Positions 8,224 to 11,288 are shown, counted from the stretch's first letter. The stretch is DNA of 12,307 nt from Baffinella frigidus (GCA_026770585.1 MU646607.1:320610-332916), one strand, 5' to 3'. Numbers and translations are program-made. The notes: generated by a model from the letters alone, not told the origin.

Positions 8224-11182
8224 GGTTTAGCGTTTGGGGGTTGGGGTTTGGCGCGGAGACCCGAGGGCTCCACACTGGAGGGGCTGGCAGGAATTGTGCG
8301 GGAAACGTCTTTCTACTGTCTGCATCGCGAATCAACCACTTTAGGAGAGAACGCCGGGGTCCGGGTACCAAATCATTGACTTTGGACGTAGATGGGCGGA
8401 TTGCCCCCAGCCGCAAACGTCCAACGGCAAAGCCCCGTGTCCAGGACTCGAGAGCAAAAACGGGCCACTTTTGGAAAGAATTCCGAGTACCAAATAACCG
8501 CAGTTGATTTTCATGGGCCAGCAGGAATTTCATCACGGCGAGTATTCCTGAGGAATACGAATCTGTTGTATATTGAGGCTCAGAGGATGTTCATATTGGC
8601 CTTTCATATCAGTAACTTCACAATATATAGCCTCAAGATACAACGAAATCGCATCGATGGTCCCCGAAATCGTATTTCTCAGAAATACTCGTCCGGATGA
8701 AATTGTGGGGGGAAAGTCGCTCTATACCTCGTACCCCGAAACAACCACCGGTACCAAACAATCAACTTTGAGTTTGGGTTCAGACCTGAACGGTTCAACT
8801 CGGTTCAGAAGTGAACCGAGGGCCCCCTCGTCGTCAACCCCCCAGATCCAAACTTTTCCTTCCTCTCGCGTGGGATCAGTTCCAGTTTTCTACCGCCCAT
8901 CTACAATCATAGGCGATTATTTGGTACCCGGACTCGAGCTTCCCACACGAGGCTATCCATGCGAACAGATTCATAAGTTAATTATTGGATTATTGCCCAA
9001 GAAACACGCCAAAAGTCAGCAATTGGTCACCTGAAAATTACTACACGTTGATAATCGACATTTATTCTGTTCGCAGTGATAGCCTCCTCGTGTGGTCCTC
9101 TCCAAAAGTGGTTGGTTCCTGGTACCAAAGAATCGTCATCAAGTTTACCCTGGAGGCGGGAGGCGCACGAACCCTTCCCCCCCGTCTTCGTTAACCTCCC
9201 AGCTCCAGACTTTCTAGTATCTGTACCGAGATTCAACCACTTTTGGGGAGAAAGCTGGGTTCCTGGTACCAAACAATGGCCTGAGAGTTTAGATGGGCAG
9301 ATAGCGGGAGACACACTGACCCGAGAGCGCCCTCGTCGTTGACCCCCCAGCTCCAGACTTTGCCGTCCTCCGTGAGAGCGAGCGAGTGCATCCCGCCACA
9401 CACAATCTGCCGAATGCTGTATTCGTCAACAACGTATACCCCAACCCCTAACCCCTGGCTCCCGCCACACACCTCCTGAGCCCACCCCGCTTTCGTCAAC
9501 AACGTACCACACTGCGGACTACAAAGGCATTTCGGGAATAACGCACACGCGAAGAATGGCGGCACACACCCTTCACATCGCCATATTATGGTGATCCCGA
9601 AACGTAGACCTTTTCGCCTCCGGGTGCGGCGAGAGCACGGTGTATTTGTGCAGGTGAGTGGATCAGTCTTGACACCTGAGTGACGCGCATGCCGCCGGGC
9701 ATCGGCAGCGGCCCCGGCACGAGCATCTCCGTCTCGTCATCCCCCAGCCCGAGCTGCCCCATGTCGCCCTGCCCGAACACGAACACGGTCCCCGCCACCG
9801 CGGGAGCCTCCGCCTGCGAACACGCGCACAGTAAAGATCAGGAGTAGTAGTAAAGCGACTGCGGACAGGAGCAGTAGTAAAGCGACTGCGAGTAAAGCGA
9901 CTGCAGCAGTGAAGAACACGCGAGGTCGTTCTTGCGAAAGAACGAGAGCTGTAGTAAAATGGCTACACACGACTCTTCTCATGTTAACACGCTGGGTGTG
10001 TGGTACACATCTGTCAACTTTCGAGCGGGACAGCGCCGGATCCCACCAAATTGGTGAGACCAAATAGACTGAGCGAGAGCTAGGATTCCCCGGCCACACT
10101 GTGGCCTTTGCAGATCGGTCCGTGCACGTTCGTGGTACCAATGAAGAATTGCCCGGTACAAGGACATGTTATTGCCCGACATTTCCACCAGGTTTCTGGT
10201 CGAAATGTTCTTGGCAGGCCGCTGTGTGGATTGAAGGGTGAGTACCGCGCCGCCACCCTCGATAACGTCCTGGAACTCAGCGCGAAGGCGCTTGGCGTGC
10301 GTGAGATAGTCGTTCATAAACGAGTCCCACAGCCGGTCCGGGTTCTTCTGCCCCTGCTCCACAGAAAGAGCCTACGCTTCAGCTGCGGAAACAGAGACCT
10401 TCAAATATTTGTCTCCCTCAGTCAGTGAGTAACTCCCCCACTTTGGGCAAATTGGCGAGACCAAATAAGCACCCGGGTAGGTTCTGTACTGGAGGGGGGG
10501 CTGATCTGAGCAGGGTTTAGAGTTGAGGGTTTAGGGTTTGGATTTTAGAGTTCAGGGTGTAAGGTTTACTGGTTTAGGGTTTAGGGTTCAGGGTTTCTTG
10601 CCCGCTTCACCGTCTCGGGTTTCGGGTTTCGGGTGCAAGGCTTAGGGTTTAGGGCTGAGAGCTTAGAGTTGAGGGCTTAAGATTGAGGGTTCCTCACCTG
10701 ATTCGCCGTTCAGGTGTAGGGTTTAAGGTTTAAGGTTTAGCATTTAGGATCTAGGGTTTAGAGCTGAGGTGGTTTCGCCTGCTCGCCGTTTAGGTTTGGG
10801 GTTTCAGGTTTCAGGTTTCAGGTTTCAGGTTTCAGGTTTAGGGGTTCTCGCCTGCTTGGCCGCCCACCCCCTTGAACTCTCGTGGGCTTCTAGCTCTGCC
10901 TCGCTCGGGTTGACCGACTCTTCTCAAGTTGACACGCTGGGTTTCCAGTACGAACCCGTCAACTTTGGAGCGGCAAAGAGCCCGCGCCCACCAAATTGGA
11001 GAGCCCAAATAGATCGAGACGTAACCAGGTGTAGGGTGTCGCGCCTGCTTGGCAGTCCACTCAGCGAACTGCGCGTTGAGCGCGCGCACCTCCCCCTTGA
11101 ACTCCGCGATGCGCTGGTTCCCGGGAGGGGCGGCGGGCGGAGCCATGAAGTCATCCGCCTTCCGCTTCCCGAAAGTCGACAT
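43..11182 (-). CDS. RCC1: RCC1, Ran guanine nucleotide exchange factor, with NUP50-like N-terminus (14 exons, 3' end missing)
   Basis: Join on the minus strand: 11182-11045, 10353-10246, 9813-9676, 9406-9321, 8145-8085, 7731-7639, 6936-6823, 5882-5745, 4559-4452, 3976-3869, 2668-2593, 1756-1695, 861-739, 94-43. This gives 1405 nt, 468 codons, open throughout, with every acceptor CAG and every donor GT except a GC at exon 1. RCC1 swaps GDP for GTP on Ran at chromatin and so sets the nuclear Ran-GTP gradient. Residues 90-468 follow the RCC1 propeller: FGQGDMGQLGLG near the start, then NDEGALG, AGDSH (D197), the beta-wedge FRDSGG (about 214-226), ADH (D252), and EHH (H370/371). These last sites match positions reported as Ran-contacting in human RCC1. 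The order and blade content fit true RCC1 rather than UVR8-like relatives. Residues 1-82 hold a NUP50-type motif instead of the usual tail. The last blade lies beyond the left edge. Splice sites are inferred from frame, homology and AG/GT rules, without transcript support. Confidence 0.92.
95..446 (-). other. RCC1 intron 13, distal part
   Basis: Largely unique sequence. AGAGAGAGCG followed by GTCATTCAA occurs next to the exon 14 acceptor (102-125) and again at about 293-316, another small junction-side duplication. No exon-like content. Confidence 0.55.
447..493 (-). repeat. Partial copy of RCC1 exon 13 3' part (far)
   Basis: Reads AVYMWGTGGDGLLAK followed by GTGGGA, identical in protein to exon 13 although many third positions differ (TAT for TAC, GGT for GGC, CTC for CTT). 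Flanks share ACATACACGGATG/ATATACGGATGA phrases with the near copy. Confidence 0.9.
606..648 (-). repeat. Partial copy of RCC1 exon 13 3' part (near)
   Basis: Reads VYMWGTGSDGLLAK followed by a consensus GTGAGC. It is open, with one Gly to Ser change. Its donor is better than that of the real exon (GTCTCC). Confidence 0.9.
739..861 (-). CDS. RCC1: RCC1 exon 13 (residues 411-451)
   Basis: 41 codons: VEGISGGAVVSVVGGLSV, then SGAVTDKGAVYMWGTGGDG and LLAK. It matches the last full RCC1 repeat before the closing strand (V-T-x-D-G-x-V-x-x-W-G-x-G). Acceptor AAATCAG, donor AAG/GTCTCC, phase 0. It is the only copy with both halves: two 5' copies lie upstream and two 3' copies downstream. Confidence 0.9.
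995..1017 (-). repeat. Short partial copy of RCC1 exon 13 5' end
   Basis: CCCCAG followed by GTGGAGGGGATCGCAGGAGG, reading VEGIAGG. It shares the Ser to Ala change with the copy at 1124-1197, so those two are closer to each other than to the exon. Confidence 0.85.
1124..1197 (-). repeat. Long partial copy of RCC1 exon 13 5' part
   Basis: 74 bases nearly identical to exon 13: VEGIAGGAVVSVVGGLSV then SGAVTDN, with one Ser to Ala change, after an AAATCAG acceptor. It loses similarity after VTD. The high identity implies a recent duplication or gene conversion. Confidence 0.92.
1548..1682. repeat. Telomere-like TTTAGGG array, intron 12
   Basis: About nine nearly perfect TTTAGGG units lie at 1563-1626, followed by GACGGTTTGGGGACTGGTGT and TTAGTGTC repeats. 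The latter module recurs at about 906-960 and 1264-1320. Confidence 0.92.
1695..1756 (-). CDS. RCC1: RCC1 exon 12 (residues 391-410), weakly conserved
   Basis: 62 bases: two complete Gly390, then RLGRRDVNPNQDDRHWNPGK. The RLG continues the expected G-R-x-x-Y-G-R-L-G signature across the intron, and the exon enters in phase 1 and leaves in phase 0 exactly as needed. The remaining residues are unlike typical RCC1 (usually Glu-rich, then Ile-Pro), so the boundaries are less certain. Acceptor AACCAG, donor AAG/GTGCGC. Confidence 0.68.
1760..1910. repeat. Telomere-like TTTAGGG array, intron 11 end
   Basis: Roughly ten TTTAGGG units with CTTAGGG and TCTAGGG variants, ending against the exon 12 acceptor. 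The remainder of intron 11 (1911-2183) is AT-richer unique sequence with no exon recognised. Confidence 0.9.
2184..2308. mobile_element. Foldback element with 20-base perfect inverted termini
   Basis: The left end is ATGGAGGCGTTGGAGACGAA and the right end is its exact reverse complement, both continuing into TATA. The middle (2210-2285) recurs inverted at 4922-4997. Internal GGGGGTCA/TGACCCCC and CCGTAGG/CTACG stems add structure. No target-site duplication is evident. It lies in RCC1 intron 11. Confidence 0.85.
2404..2590. repeat. GA-rich tract directly after exon 11 donor
   Basis: About 185 bases of GAGAGAGA, GGGAGGGAGA and GATAGAGG on the plus strand, so CU-rich in the transcript, beginning right at the exon 11 donor (GTACCTCTCTCTCTC). 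Translating it yields a Ser/Leu-rich artefact. Confidence 0.95.
2593..2668 (-). CDS. RCC1: RCC1 exon 11 (residues 365-389 plus split Gly390)
   Basis: 76 bases encode IGGGEHHSLALSESGDVY and AFGRPTY, matching the GG-Q/E-HH ... Y-x-x-G-R-x-x-Y-G repeat. The His pair (370/371) holds the position of the human catalytic-face His. Acceptor CCCCAG, donor ACG/GTACCT (phase 1). A GA-rich tract starts in the intron directly after the donor. Confidence 0.92.
2670..2762. repeat. Telomere-like TTTAGGG array, intron 10
   Basis: Around seven TTTAGGG units follow GGTTCAGGG variants right at the exon 11 acceptor side (C-rich in the transcript). Confidence 0.9.
2967..3098. mobile_element. Foldback element with about 40-base inverted arms, intron 10
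   Basis: The left arm is GGTAGTTAAGCCTACGGTAT then TGCCTGCGGTAGGCCGTAGG. The right arm is its near-exact reverse complement ending CTAACTACC. Arms extend outward through AAAA/TTTT. The loop of about 40 bases holds GTCCTATGAACC-like sequence. It has no coding capacity. Confidence 0.85.
3100..3480. other. Intron 10 middle, low-complexity C-rich and unique sequence
   Basis: C-rich runs (CCCCCCACCCCCC near 3170-3200) and repeated CATCAACACACTCC phrases occur at about 3141, 3286 and 3307. No exon-like stretch with RCC1 similarity was found between 2669 and 3868 apart from the exon 10 tail copy. Confidence 0.6.
3524..3575 (-). repeat. Partial copy of RCC1 exon 10 3' half
   Basis: It reads FYAPTSVPALSNKSIVQ followed by GTACAT, identical in protein to the real exon end with several silent changes (for example GTG/GTA, GCC/GCG). 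It has no 5' half and lies on the donor side. Confidence 0.88.
3869..3976 (-). CDS. RCC1: RCC1 exon 10 (residues 329-364)
   Basis: 36 codons: VLAWGLNQYGQLAIEQEG, then PFYAPTSVPALSNKSIVQ, an RCC1 repeat (WGLNQYGQL). Acceptor CTGCAG, donor GTAGAT. This is the only copy with both halves. The two 5' copies upstream are damaged and the 3' copy at 3524-3575 is intact but lacks the 5' half. Confidence 0.92.
4057..4184 (-). repeat. Two damaged copies of RCC1 exon 10 5' half
   Basis: The copy at 4110-4057 reads VLAWGLNQYGQLAIEQ and then a TAG stop. The copy at 4184-4154 reads VRAWGLNQYR after its CAG. Both keep the acceptor and are separated by TTTTCGGTTTTCGG repeat. Use of either instead of the real exon would truncate or alter the protein. 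Confidence 0.88.
4322..4445. repeat. AT-rich TTTGAAATGTA tandem repeat, intron 9 start
   Basis: About eight diverged units of TTTGAAATGTATTT give an island of low GC in a GC-rich gene. It begins a few bases after the exon 9 donor in transcript sense. Confidence 0.85.
4452..4559 (-). CDS. RCC1: RCC1 exon 9 (residues 293-328)
   Basis: 36 codons: TWEARLLTPTLVPSLP, then EVKFIAAGLYCSFAVGARSE. It matches the RCC1 stretch of a basic or Leu-rich loop, a Pro, a Val-x-Phe strand and a G-x-Y-x-x-F-A turn. Acceptor AAACAG, donor GAG/GTGCGT. No partial copies of this exon were noticed. Confidence 0.87.
4562..4795. repeat. Opposed minisatellites in intron 8
   Basis: 4562-4720 is G-rich on the plus strand (GGTTTGGGG, TTTAGGG and a GTGAGGTTTAGAGTTTAGGG unit repeated three times). 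4738-4795 is C-rich (CCCTCAAT, CCCTAAACCCC). In the transcript the two blocks are complementary and next to each other, just before the exon 9 acceptor. Confidence 0.8.
4837..5085. repeat. Second copy of the intron 8 start block, interrupted
   Basis: It holds GCAAGCGGCCTTCTATCAGC, a tandem GGCCTTCTATCAGCAGATA pair, and GACACGACACGTACA repeats matching 5620-5740. A palindromic insert at 4922-4997 splits it. Confidence 0.7.
4922..4997 (-). mobile_element. Palindromic element core, inverted copy of 2210-2285
   Basis: About 75 bases match the reverse complement of the middle of the element at 2184-2308 with only about two changes. It contains GGGGGTCA/TGACCCCC and CTCCTAC/GTAGGAG stems. The 20-base outer termini found at 2184 and 2308 are absent here. 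Confidence 0.8.
5156..5250. repeat. Inverted-repeat segment with 20-base perfect palindrome
   Basis: The core AATCCTCAGATCTGAGGATT (5205-5224) is a perfect palindrome. Outer GCAATC...AAGT and ACTT...GATTGC also pair loosely, which suggests a decayed foldback insertion in intron 8. Confidence 0.6.
5274..5335 (-). repeat. Partial copy of RCC1 exon 8 3' half
   Basis: It shares CGGCTCGGG, the GTCGAGGA step and CGACCCGAAGGCGGTTAAGGG with exon 8 (CGRLGR ... CDPKAVKG) but carries base changes that spoil the protein in the middle. A GTACTA follows at the donor position. It lies on the donor side of exon 8, and its downstream flank repeats the start of intron 8. Confidence 0.8.
5620..5740. repeat. 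GACACGACACGTACAAAT repeat block, start of intron 8
   Basis: It contains TCAAGCGGCTTTCTATCAGC and repeated GGACACGACACGTACAAAT. The same modules recur at 4837-4910 and 5034-5085, after the exon 8 tail copy. The shared order shows that exon tail and intron start were duplicated together, and the second copy was later broken by insertions. Confidence 0.72.
5745..5882 (-). CDS. RCC1: RCC1 exon 8 (residues 247-292)
   Basis: 46 codons: IASGADHMLALTSKGQVFSW, then GCAECGRLGRVEDGNCDPKA and VKGDKK. It matches the ASG-x-DH ... GC-x-E-x-G-x-LGR repeat of RCC1, with D252 at the conserved Ran-facing position. Acceptor GATGCAG, donor AAG/GTCGCG, phase 0. One degraded 3' copy lies at 5274-5335. Confidence 0.93.
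5889..5975. repeat. GTTTCGGGTATTAG tandem repeat, intron 7 end
   Basis: About five units of 17-18 bases (GTTTCGGGTATTAGTCT and variants) lie directly upstream, in transcript sense, of the exon 8 acceptor. Confidence 0.85.
6005..6345. repeat. CCCTAAACCC and CACCCTG minisatellites, intron 7
   Basis: Here the plus strand is C-rich (CCCTGAACC, CCCTAAACCCC at 6005-6200; CACCCTGC and CACCCTCC at 6280-6345), opposite to most introns of this gene. Similar blocks lie at 6490-6540 and 6650-6685. Confidence 0.85.
6214..6272 (-). repeat. Partial copy 2 of RCC1 exon 7 3' half
   Basis: It reads EKATMRPVLVRVGIDTVKQ followed by GTTAGT. It is more diverged than copy 1 (N to I, I to V) yet still open, with a good donor. 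The order exon tail, foldback element, CACCCTG repeat, exon tail points to duplication of a larger unit. Confidence 0.88.
6347..6482. mobile_element. Foldback element family, copy A (136 bases)
   Basis: It begins CCACAAAGCGGGCTTCG and ends CTTCGAAGCCCACCGTGTGG, an inverted pair (the reverse complement of the end is CCACACGGTGGGCTTCG). The inner arms pair partly (GATCGGTCCATG against CATGGCATTAACCGAT). It sits in intron 7 between two exon 7 tail copies, in the same order as copy B. Confidence 0.72.
6588..6648 (-). repeat. Partial copy 1 of RCC1 exon 7 3' half
   Basis: In transcript sense it reads AEKLTMRPVVIRVGNDTVRQ followed by GTTACT, against EKLTMRPVMIRVGNDTVKQ in the real exon. The frame and donor are intact, but the 5' half and an acceptor are missing. 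It lies on the donor side of exon 7. Confidence 0.88.
6686..6816. mobile_element. Foldback element family, copy B (131 bases)
   Basis: It begins CCACACAGTGGTCTTCGCAG and ends CTTCGAAGCGTGTGG. It lies six bases past the exon 7 donor, so intron 7 effectively opens with the element. It is closely related to copy A (AAAGACATGG, AACCGAT, TCGGCCAG, GGCG-AATCGCCTTCGAAG in common). Confidence 0.72.
6823..6936 (-). CDS. RCC1: RCC1 exon 7 (residues 209-246), beta-wedge
   Basis: 38 codons: VFAWGVFRDSGGRFGF then SASEKLTMRPVMIRVGNDTV. The FRD(S/N)GG stretch is the beta-wedge that known RCC1 structures insert into Ran to displace nucleotide. Acceptor CCCAG, donor GTCAGC. Three extra 5' halves lie upstream at an exact 100-base period and two extra 3' halves lie downstream. 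Confidence 0.94.
6937..7236 (-). repeat. Three tandem 100-base units repeating RCC1 exon 7 5' half
   Basis: Exon-head edges fall at 6936 (the real exon), 7036, 7136 and 7236, an exact 100-base period. Each unit is about 50 bases of exon head (VFAWGVFRDS or VFAWGMFRDSGG-like) plus about 50 bases of GTTTAGGGTGTAGGG intron sequence, and each keeps its CAG acceptor. The copies differ at a few bases (for example GGVFRD/GMFRD, GGA/GAA Arg/Asn-type changes). Confidence 0.92.
7363..7596 (-). repeat. Three partial copies of RCC1 exon 6 3' end
   Basis: The copy at 7596-7540 reads LFTADASHPGALGET, with the donor changed to GA. The copy at 7446-7433 has ACTGGACAG followed by GG. The copy at 7377-7363 has ATTGGGCAG followed by an intact GTTACG. 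TTTCGGG repeats separate them. All lie on the donor side of exon 6. Confidence 0.78.
7375..7517. repeat. TTTCGGG minisatellite, intron 6
   Basis: About four and five uninterrupted TTTCGGG units occur at 7376-7405 and 7477-7515. This is a one-base variant of the plant telomere unit TTTAGGG, homogenised within this intron. Confidence 0.9.
7639..7731 (-). CDS. RCC1: RCC1 exon 6 (residues 178-208), Ran-facing AGDSH blade
   Basis: 31 codons: VPERVHIPGDVKIKYL then TAGDSHSGALSETGQ. The Asp of GDSH (D197) matches a residue reported as important for exchange in human RCC1. Acceptor AAACAG, donor GTCCTA, phase 0 both sides. Two further copies of its 5' end and three of its 3' end flank it. Confidence 0.93.
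7745..8038. repeat. TTTGGG/TTTAGG minisatellite, intron 5
   Basis: The plus strand has runs of GGTTTGGG and GGTTTAGG at 7745-7778, 7848-7888 and 7929-8038, broken by the two exon 6 head copies. Read on the minus strand they give artefactual Pro-Asn or Pro-Lys repeat ORFs. Confidence 0.9.
7817..7920 (-). repeat. Two partial copies of RCC1 exon 6 5' end
   Basis: At 7920 down to 7891 a CAG is followed by VPERMHIPGG. At 7840 down to 7817 a CAG is followed by VPER and then a shifted frame. Both match the real exon 6 start (VPERVHIPGD) and keep the acceptor. They lie only on the acceptor side of exon 6. Confidence 0.8.
8085..8145 (-). CDS. RCC1: RCC1 exon 5 (residues 158-177), short linker exon
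   Basis: 61 bases: one base completes Gly157, then 20 codons, REARGGELASIEGETTGSET. It fills the gap where other RCC1 proteins have a similar loop (R-D-x-S-x-E-G-S-E) between NDEGALG and the next strand. Acceptor CAACAG, donor GTGCAC, exit phase 0. Support comes from the exact phase fit and loop similarity rather than strong conservation. Confidence 0.78.
8147..8240. repeat. GGTTGAGGG minisatellite, intron 4 end
   Basis: About ten near-perfect repeats of GGTTGAGGG lie directly next to the exon 5 acceptor (C-rich in the transcript, CCCTCAACC). They could serve as the pyrimidine-rich tract of the 3' splice site. Confidence 0.9.
8526..8704. mobile_element. Foldback element, about 180 bases, intron 4
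   Basis: The left arm runs AATTTCATC, CGAGTATTCCTGAGGAATACGA, then GTTGTATATTGAGGCT. The right arm is the near reverse complement (AGCCTCAAGATACAAC ... TCGTATTT-CTCAGAAATACTCG ... GATGAAATT). Arms of about 60 bases surround an AT-rich middle. There is no transposase, so it is a non-autonomous MITE-like insertion. Confidence 0.75.
8816..9214 (-). repeat. Two partial copies of RCC1 exon 4 3' end in intron 4
   Basis: The copy at 8816-8868 still reads GKVWIWGVDDEGALG followed by a GT. The copy at about 9169-9214 is degraded, with a stop just before KVWSW. A third very worn match may lie near 8400-8450. Each is accompanied by the intron-start block with CCACTTTTGG, GGTACCAAA and GATGGGC that follows the real donor at 9230-9320, so exon tail and intron start were duplicated as a unit. 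Confidence 0.72.
9321..9406 (-). CDS. RCC1: RCC1 exon 4 (residues 129-156 plus split Gly157)
   Basis: Encodes IVCGGMHSLALTEDGKVW and then SWGVNDEGALG, matching the GGMH...NDEGALG repeat of RCC1. Acceptor CGGCAG, donor GG/GTCAGT, leaving two bases of the split glycine codon (phase 2). One partial 5' copy lies on the acceptor side and at least two 3' copies on the donor side. Confidence 0.93.
9459..9475 (-). repeat. Partial copy of RCC1 exon 4 5' end
   Basis: In transcript sense it reads GAGGTGTGTGGCGGGAG after a CAG, against ATTGTGTGTGGCGGGAT after CAG at the real exon. The flanking CGTCAACAACGTA is also duplicated (about 9425 and 9496), so exon head and intron end were copied together. The copy is too short to code usefully. 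Confidence 0.65.
9676..9813 (-). CDS. RCC1: RCC1 exon 3 (residues 83-128), first propeller strand and blade
   Basis: A short Ala/Pro linker leads into GTVFVFGQGDMGQLGLG, the hallmark opening of the RCC1 propeller, then DDETEMLVPGPLPMPGGMRVTQ. Acceptor TTCGCAG, donor GTGTCA, phase 0 on both sides. It corresponds to the first G-Q-G-D-x-G-Q-L-G-L-G repeat of animal and yeast RCC1. Confidence 0.93.
9822..9935. repeat. Tandem AGTAGTAAAGCGACTGCG minisatellite, intron 2
   Basis: Units of roughly 18-30 bases built from AGTAGTAAAGCGACTGC recur three to four times just upstream, in transcript sense, of the exon 3 acceptor. The apparent Leu/Ala-rich ORF across it is an artefact of the repeat. Confidence 0.75.
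9970..10078. repeat. Dispersed about 105-base repeat, copy 1 (intron 2)
   Basis: This is the counterpart of 10915-11020, in the same orientation and clearly diverged. Both copies sit in the first two introns of RCC1. No coding content or target-site duplication was recognised. Confidence 0.72.
10094..10229. mobile_element. Foldback element family, copy C (136 bases)
   Basis: It starts CCACACTGTGGCCTTTGCAG and ends with the rough reverse complement (GGCCGCTGTGTGG). It shares an ordered core with copies A and B: CAGATCGGTCC, GTTCG, AAGAATTGC, CGGTACAA, GACATG. It lies just inside intron 2, 16 bases after the exon 2 donor. There is no coding capacity, so it is MITE-like or introner-like. Confidence 0.7.
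10246..10353 (-). CDS. RCC1: RCC1 exon 2 (residues 47-82), second half of NUP50-like motif
   Basis: The 36 codons run from GQKNPDRLW through MNDYLTHAKRL to EFQDVIEGGGA. Acceptor GAGCAG, donor GTACTC, both phase 0. Joined to exon 1, the spacing W42 to P51 (9) and P51 to DY (10) equals that remembered for human NUP50. The segment is probably helical (many A, K, R, L) and ends in a Gly linker before the propeller. Confidence 0.8.
10500..10845. repeat. Degenerate TTTAGGG/TTTCAGG minisatellite, RCC1 intron 1
   Basis: The plus strand is built of GGTTTAGGG, GGTTCAGGG and, at 10801-10840, about five repeats of TTTCAGG. The C-rich strand is therefore in the transcript. The block is interrupted by the partial exon 1 copies. 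Confidence 0.85.
10602..10880 (-). repeat. Four partial copies of RCC1 exon 1 3' end inside intron 1
   Basis: The exon 1 end (GCCAAGCAG plus donor) recurs with exon-side edges at 10852 (AAGCAG/GCGAGA), 10779 (GAGCAG/GCGAAA), 10698 (AATCAG/GTGAGG) and 10602 (AAGCGG/GCAAGA). Each is preceded on the transcript by a diverged GGCGG-like stretch and separated by TTTAGGG/TTTCAGG minisatellite. Three keep the unusual GC donor and one has a consensus GTGAGG. They look like junction duplicates. Confidence 0.75.
10915..11020. repeat. Dispersed about 105-base repeat, copy 2 (intron 1)
   Basis: It shares order and sequence with 9970-10078: CGACTCTTCTC, a GTTGACACGCTGGGT block, GTCAACTTT, GAGCGG, and CCACCAAATTGG ending in CCAAATAGA. 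Inside, AAGTTGAC and GGGTT pair with AACCC and GTCAACTT to form a hairpin. A third fragment (AATTGGCGAGACCAAATAA) lies at 10450-10468. Confidence 0.75.
11045..11182 (-). CDS. RCC1: RCC1 exon 1 (residues 1-46), start codon
   Basis: ATG at 11182-11180 is chosen because it opens the conserved reading and begins MSTFGKRKADD, where the KRK cluster could be a nuclear localisation signal. A Pro/Ala stretch follows (FMAPPAAPPG), then a helix-like segment ending LNAQFAEWTAKQ. LN (35-36) and W42 are the first half of the NUP50-like motif. The exon ends AAGCAG followed by GCGCGA, so a GC-AG intron is proposed. Partial copies of this exon end occur four times further along the intron. Confidence 0.8.
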
Positions 11183-11288
11183 CCTGCTTCTGCTGTGGCA
11201 CGTGGACGGGGCGCGTCAGCAGCGTTCCTGCACTGTGGCGGCAACCCACGATGCAAGAACGTTCGTGACCGCCACGCGCTTTCCGGAA

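Larger units (their letters stand above)
8330..9300. repeat. Repeated GGTACCAAA/CCACTTTTGG blocks, intron 4
   Basis: Blocks with AACCACTTT, a GGGT(C/T)C step, GGTACCAAA and often GATGGGC occur at about 8333-8400, 8465-8495, 8740-8790 and 9230-9300. Inverted versions (CCAAAAGTGGTT; TTTGGTACC) occur near 9105-9130 and 8918-8930. The intron is otherwise unannotated apart from the foldback element at 8526. Confidence 0.6.

Noticed and set aside
8573-9034. 153-codon plus-strand ORF in intron 4
   Set aside because: It covers the foldback element and the degraded exon 4 copies, with no similarity to any family I recognise.
9586-9675. Extension of the exon 3 frame past the donor, or another exon copy (VYVSG-like)
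   Set aside because: Resemblance to GTVFVFG is only a few residues and no collinear flanks were found, so it was not called a copy.
447-11047. Whole-gene assembly collapse or error as the source of exon copies
   Set aside because: The copies differ from each other by many substitutions, have distinct flanks, and follow head/tail polarity, which random misassembly would not produce. The exact 100-base array remains the part most worth confirming with long reads.
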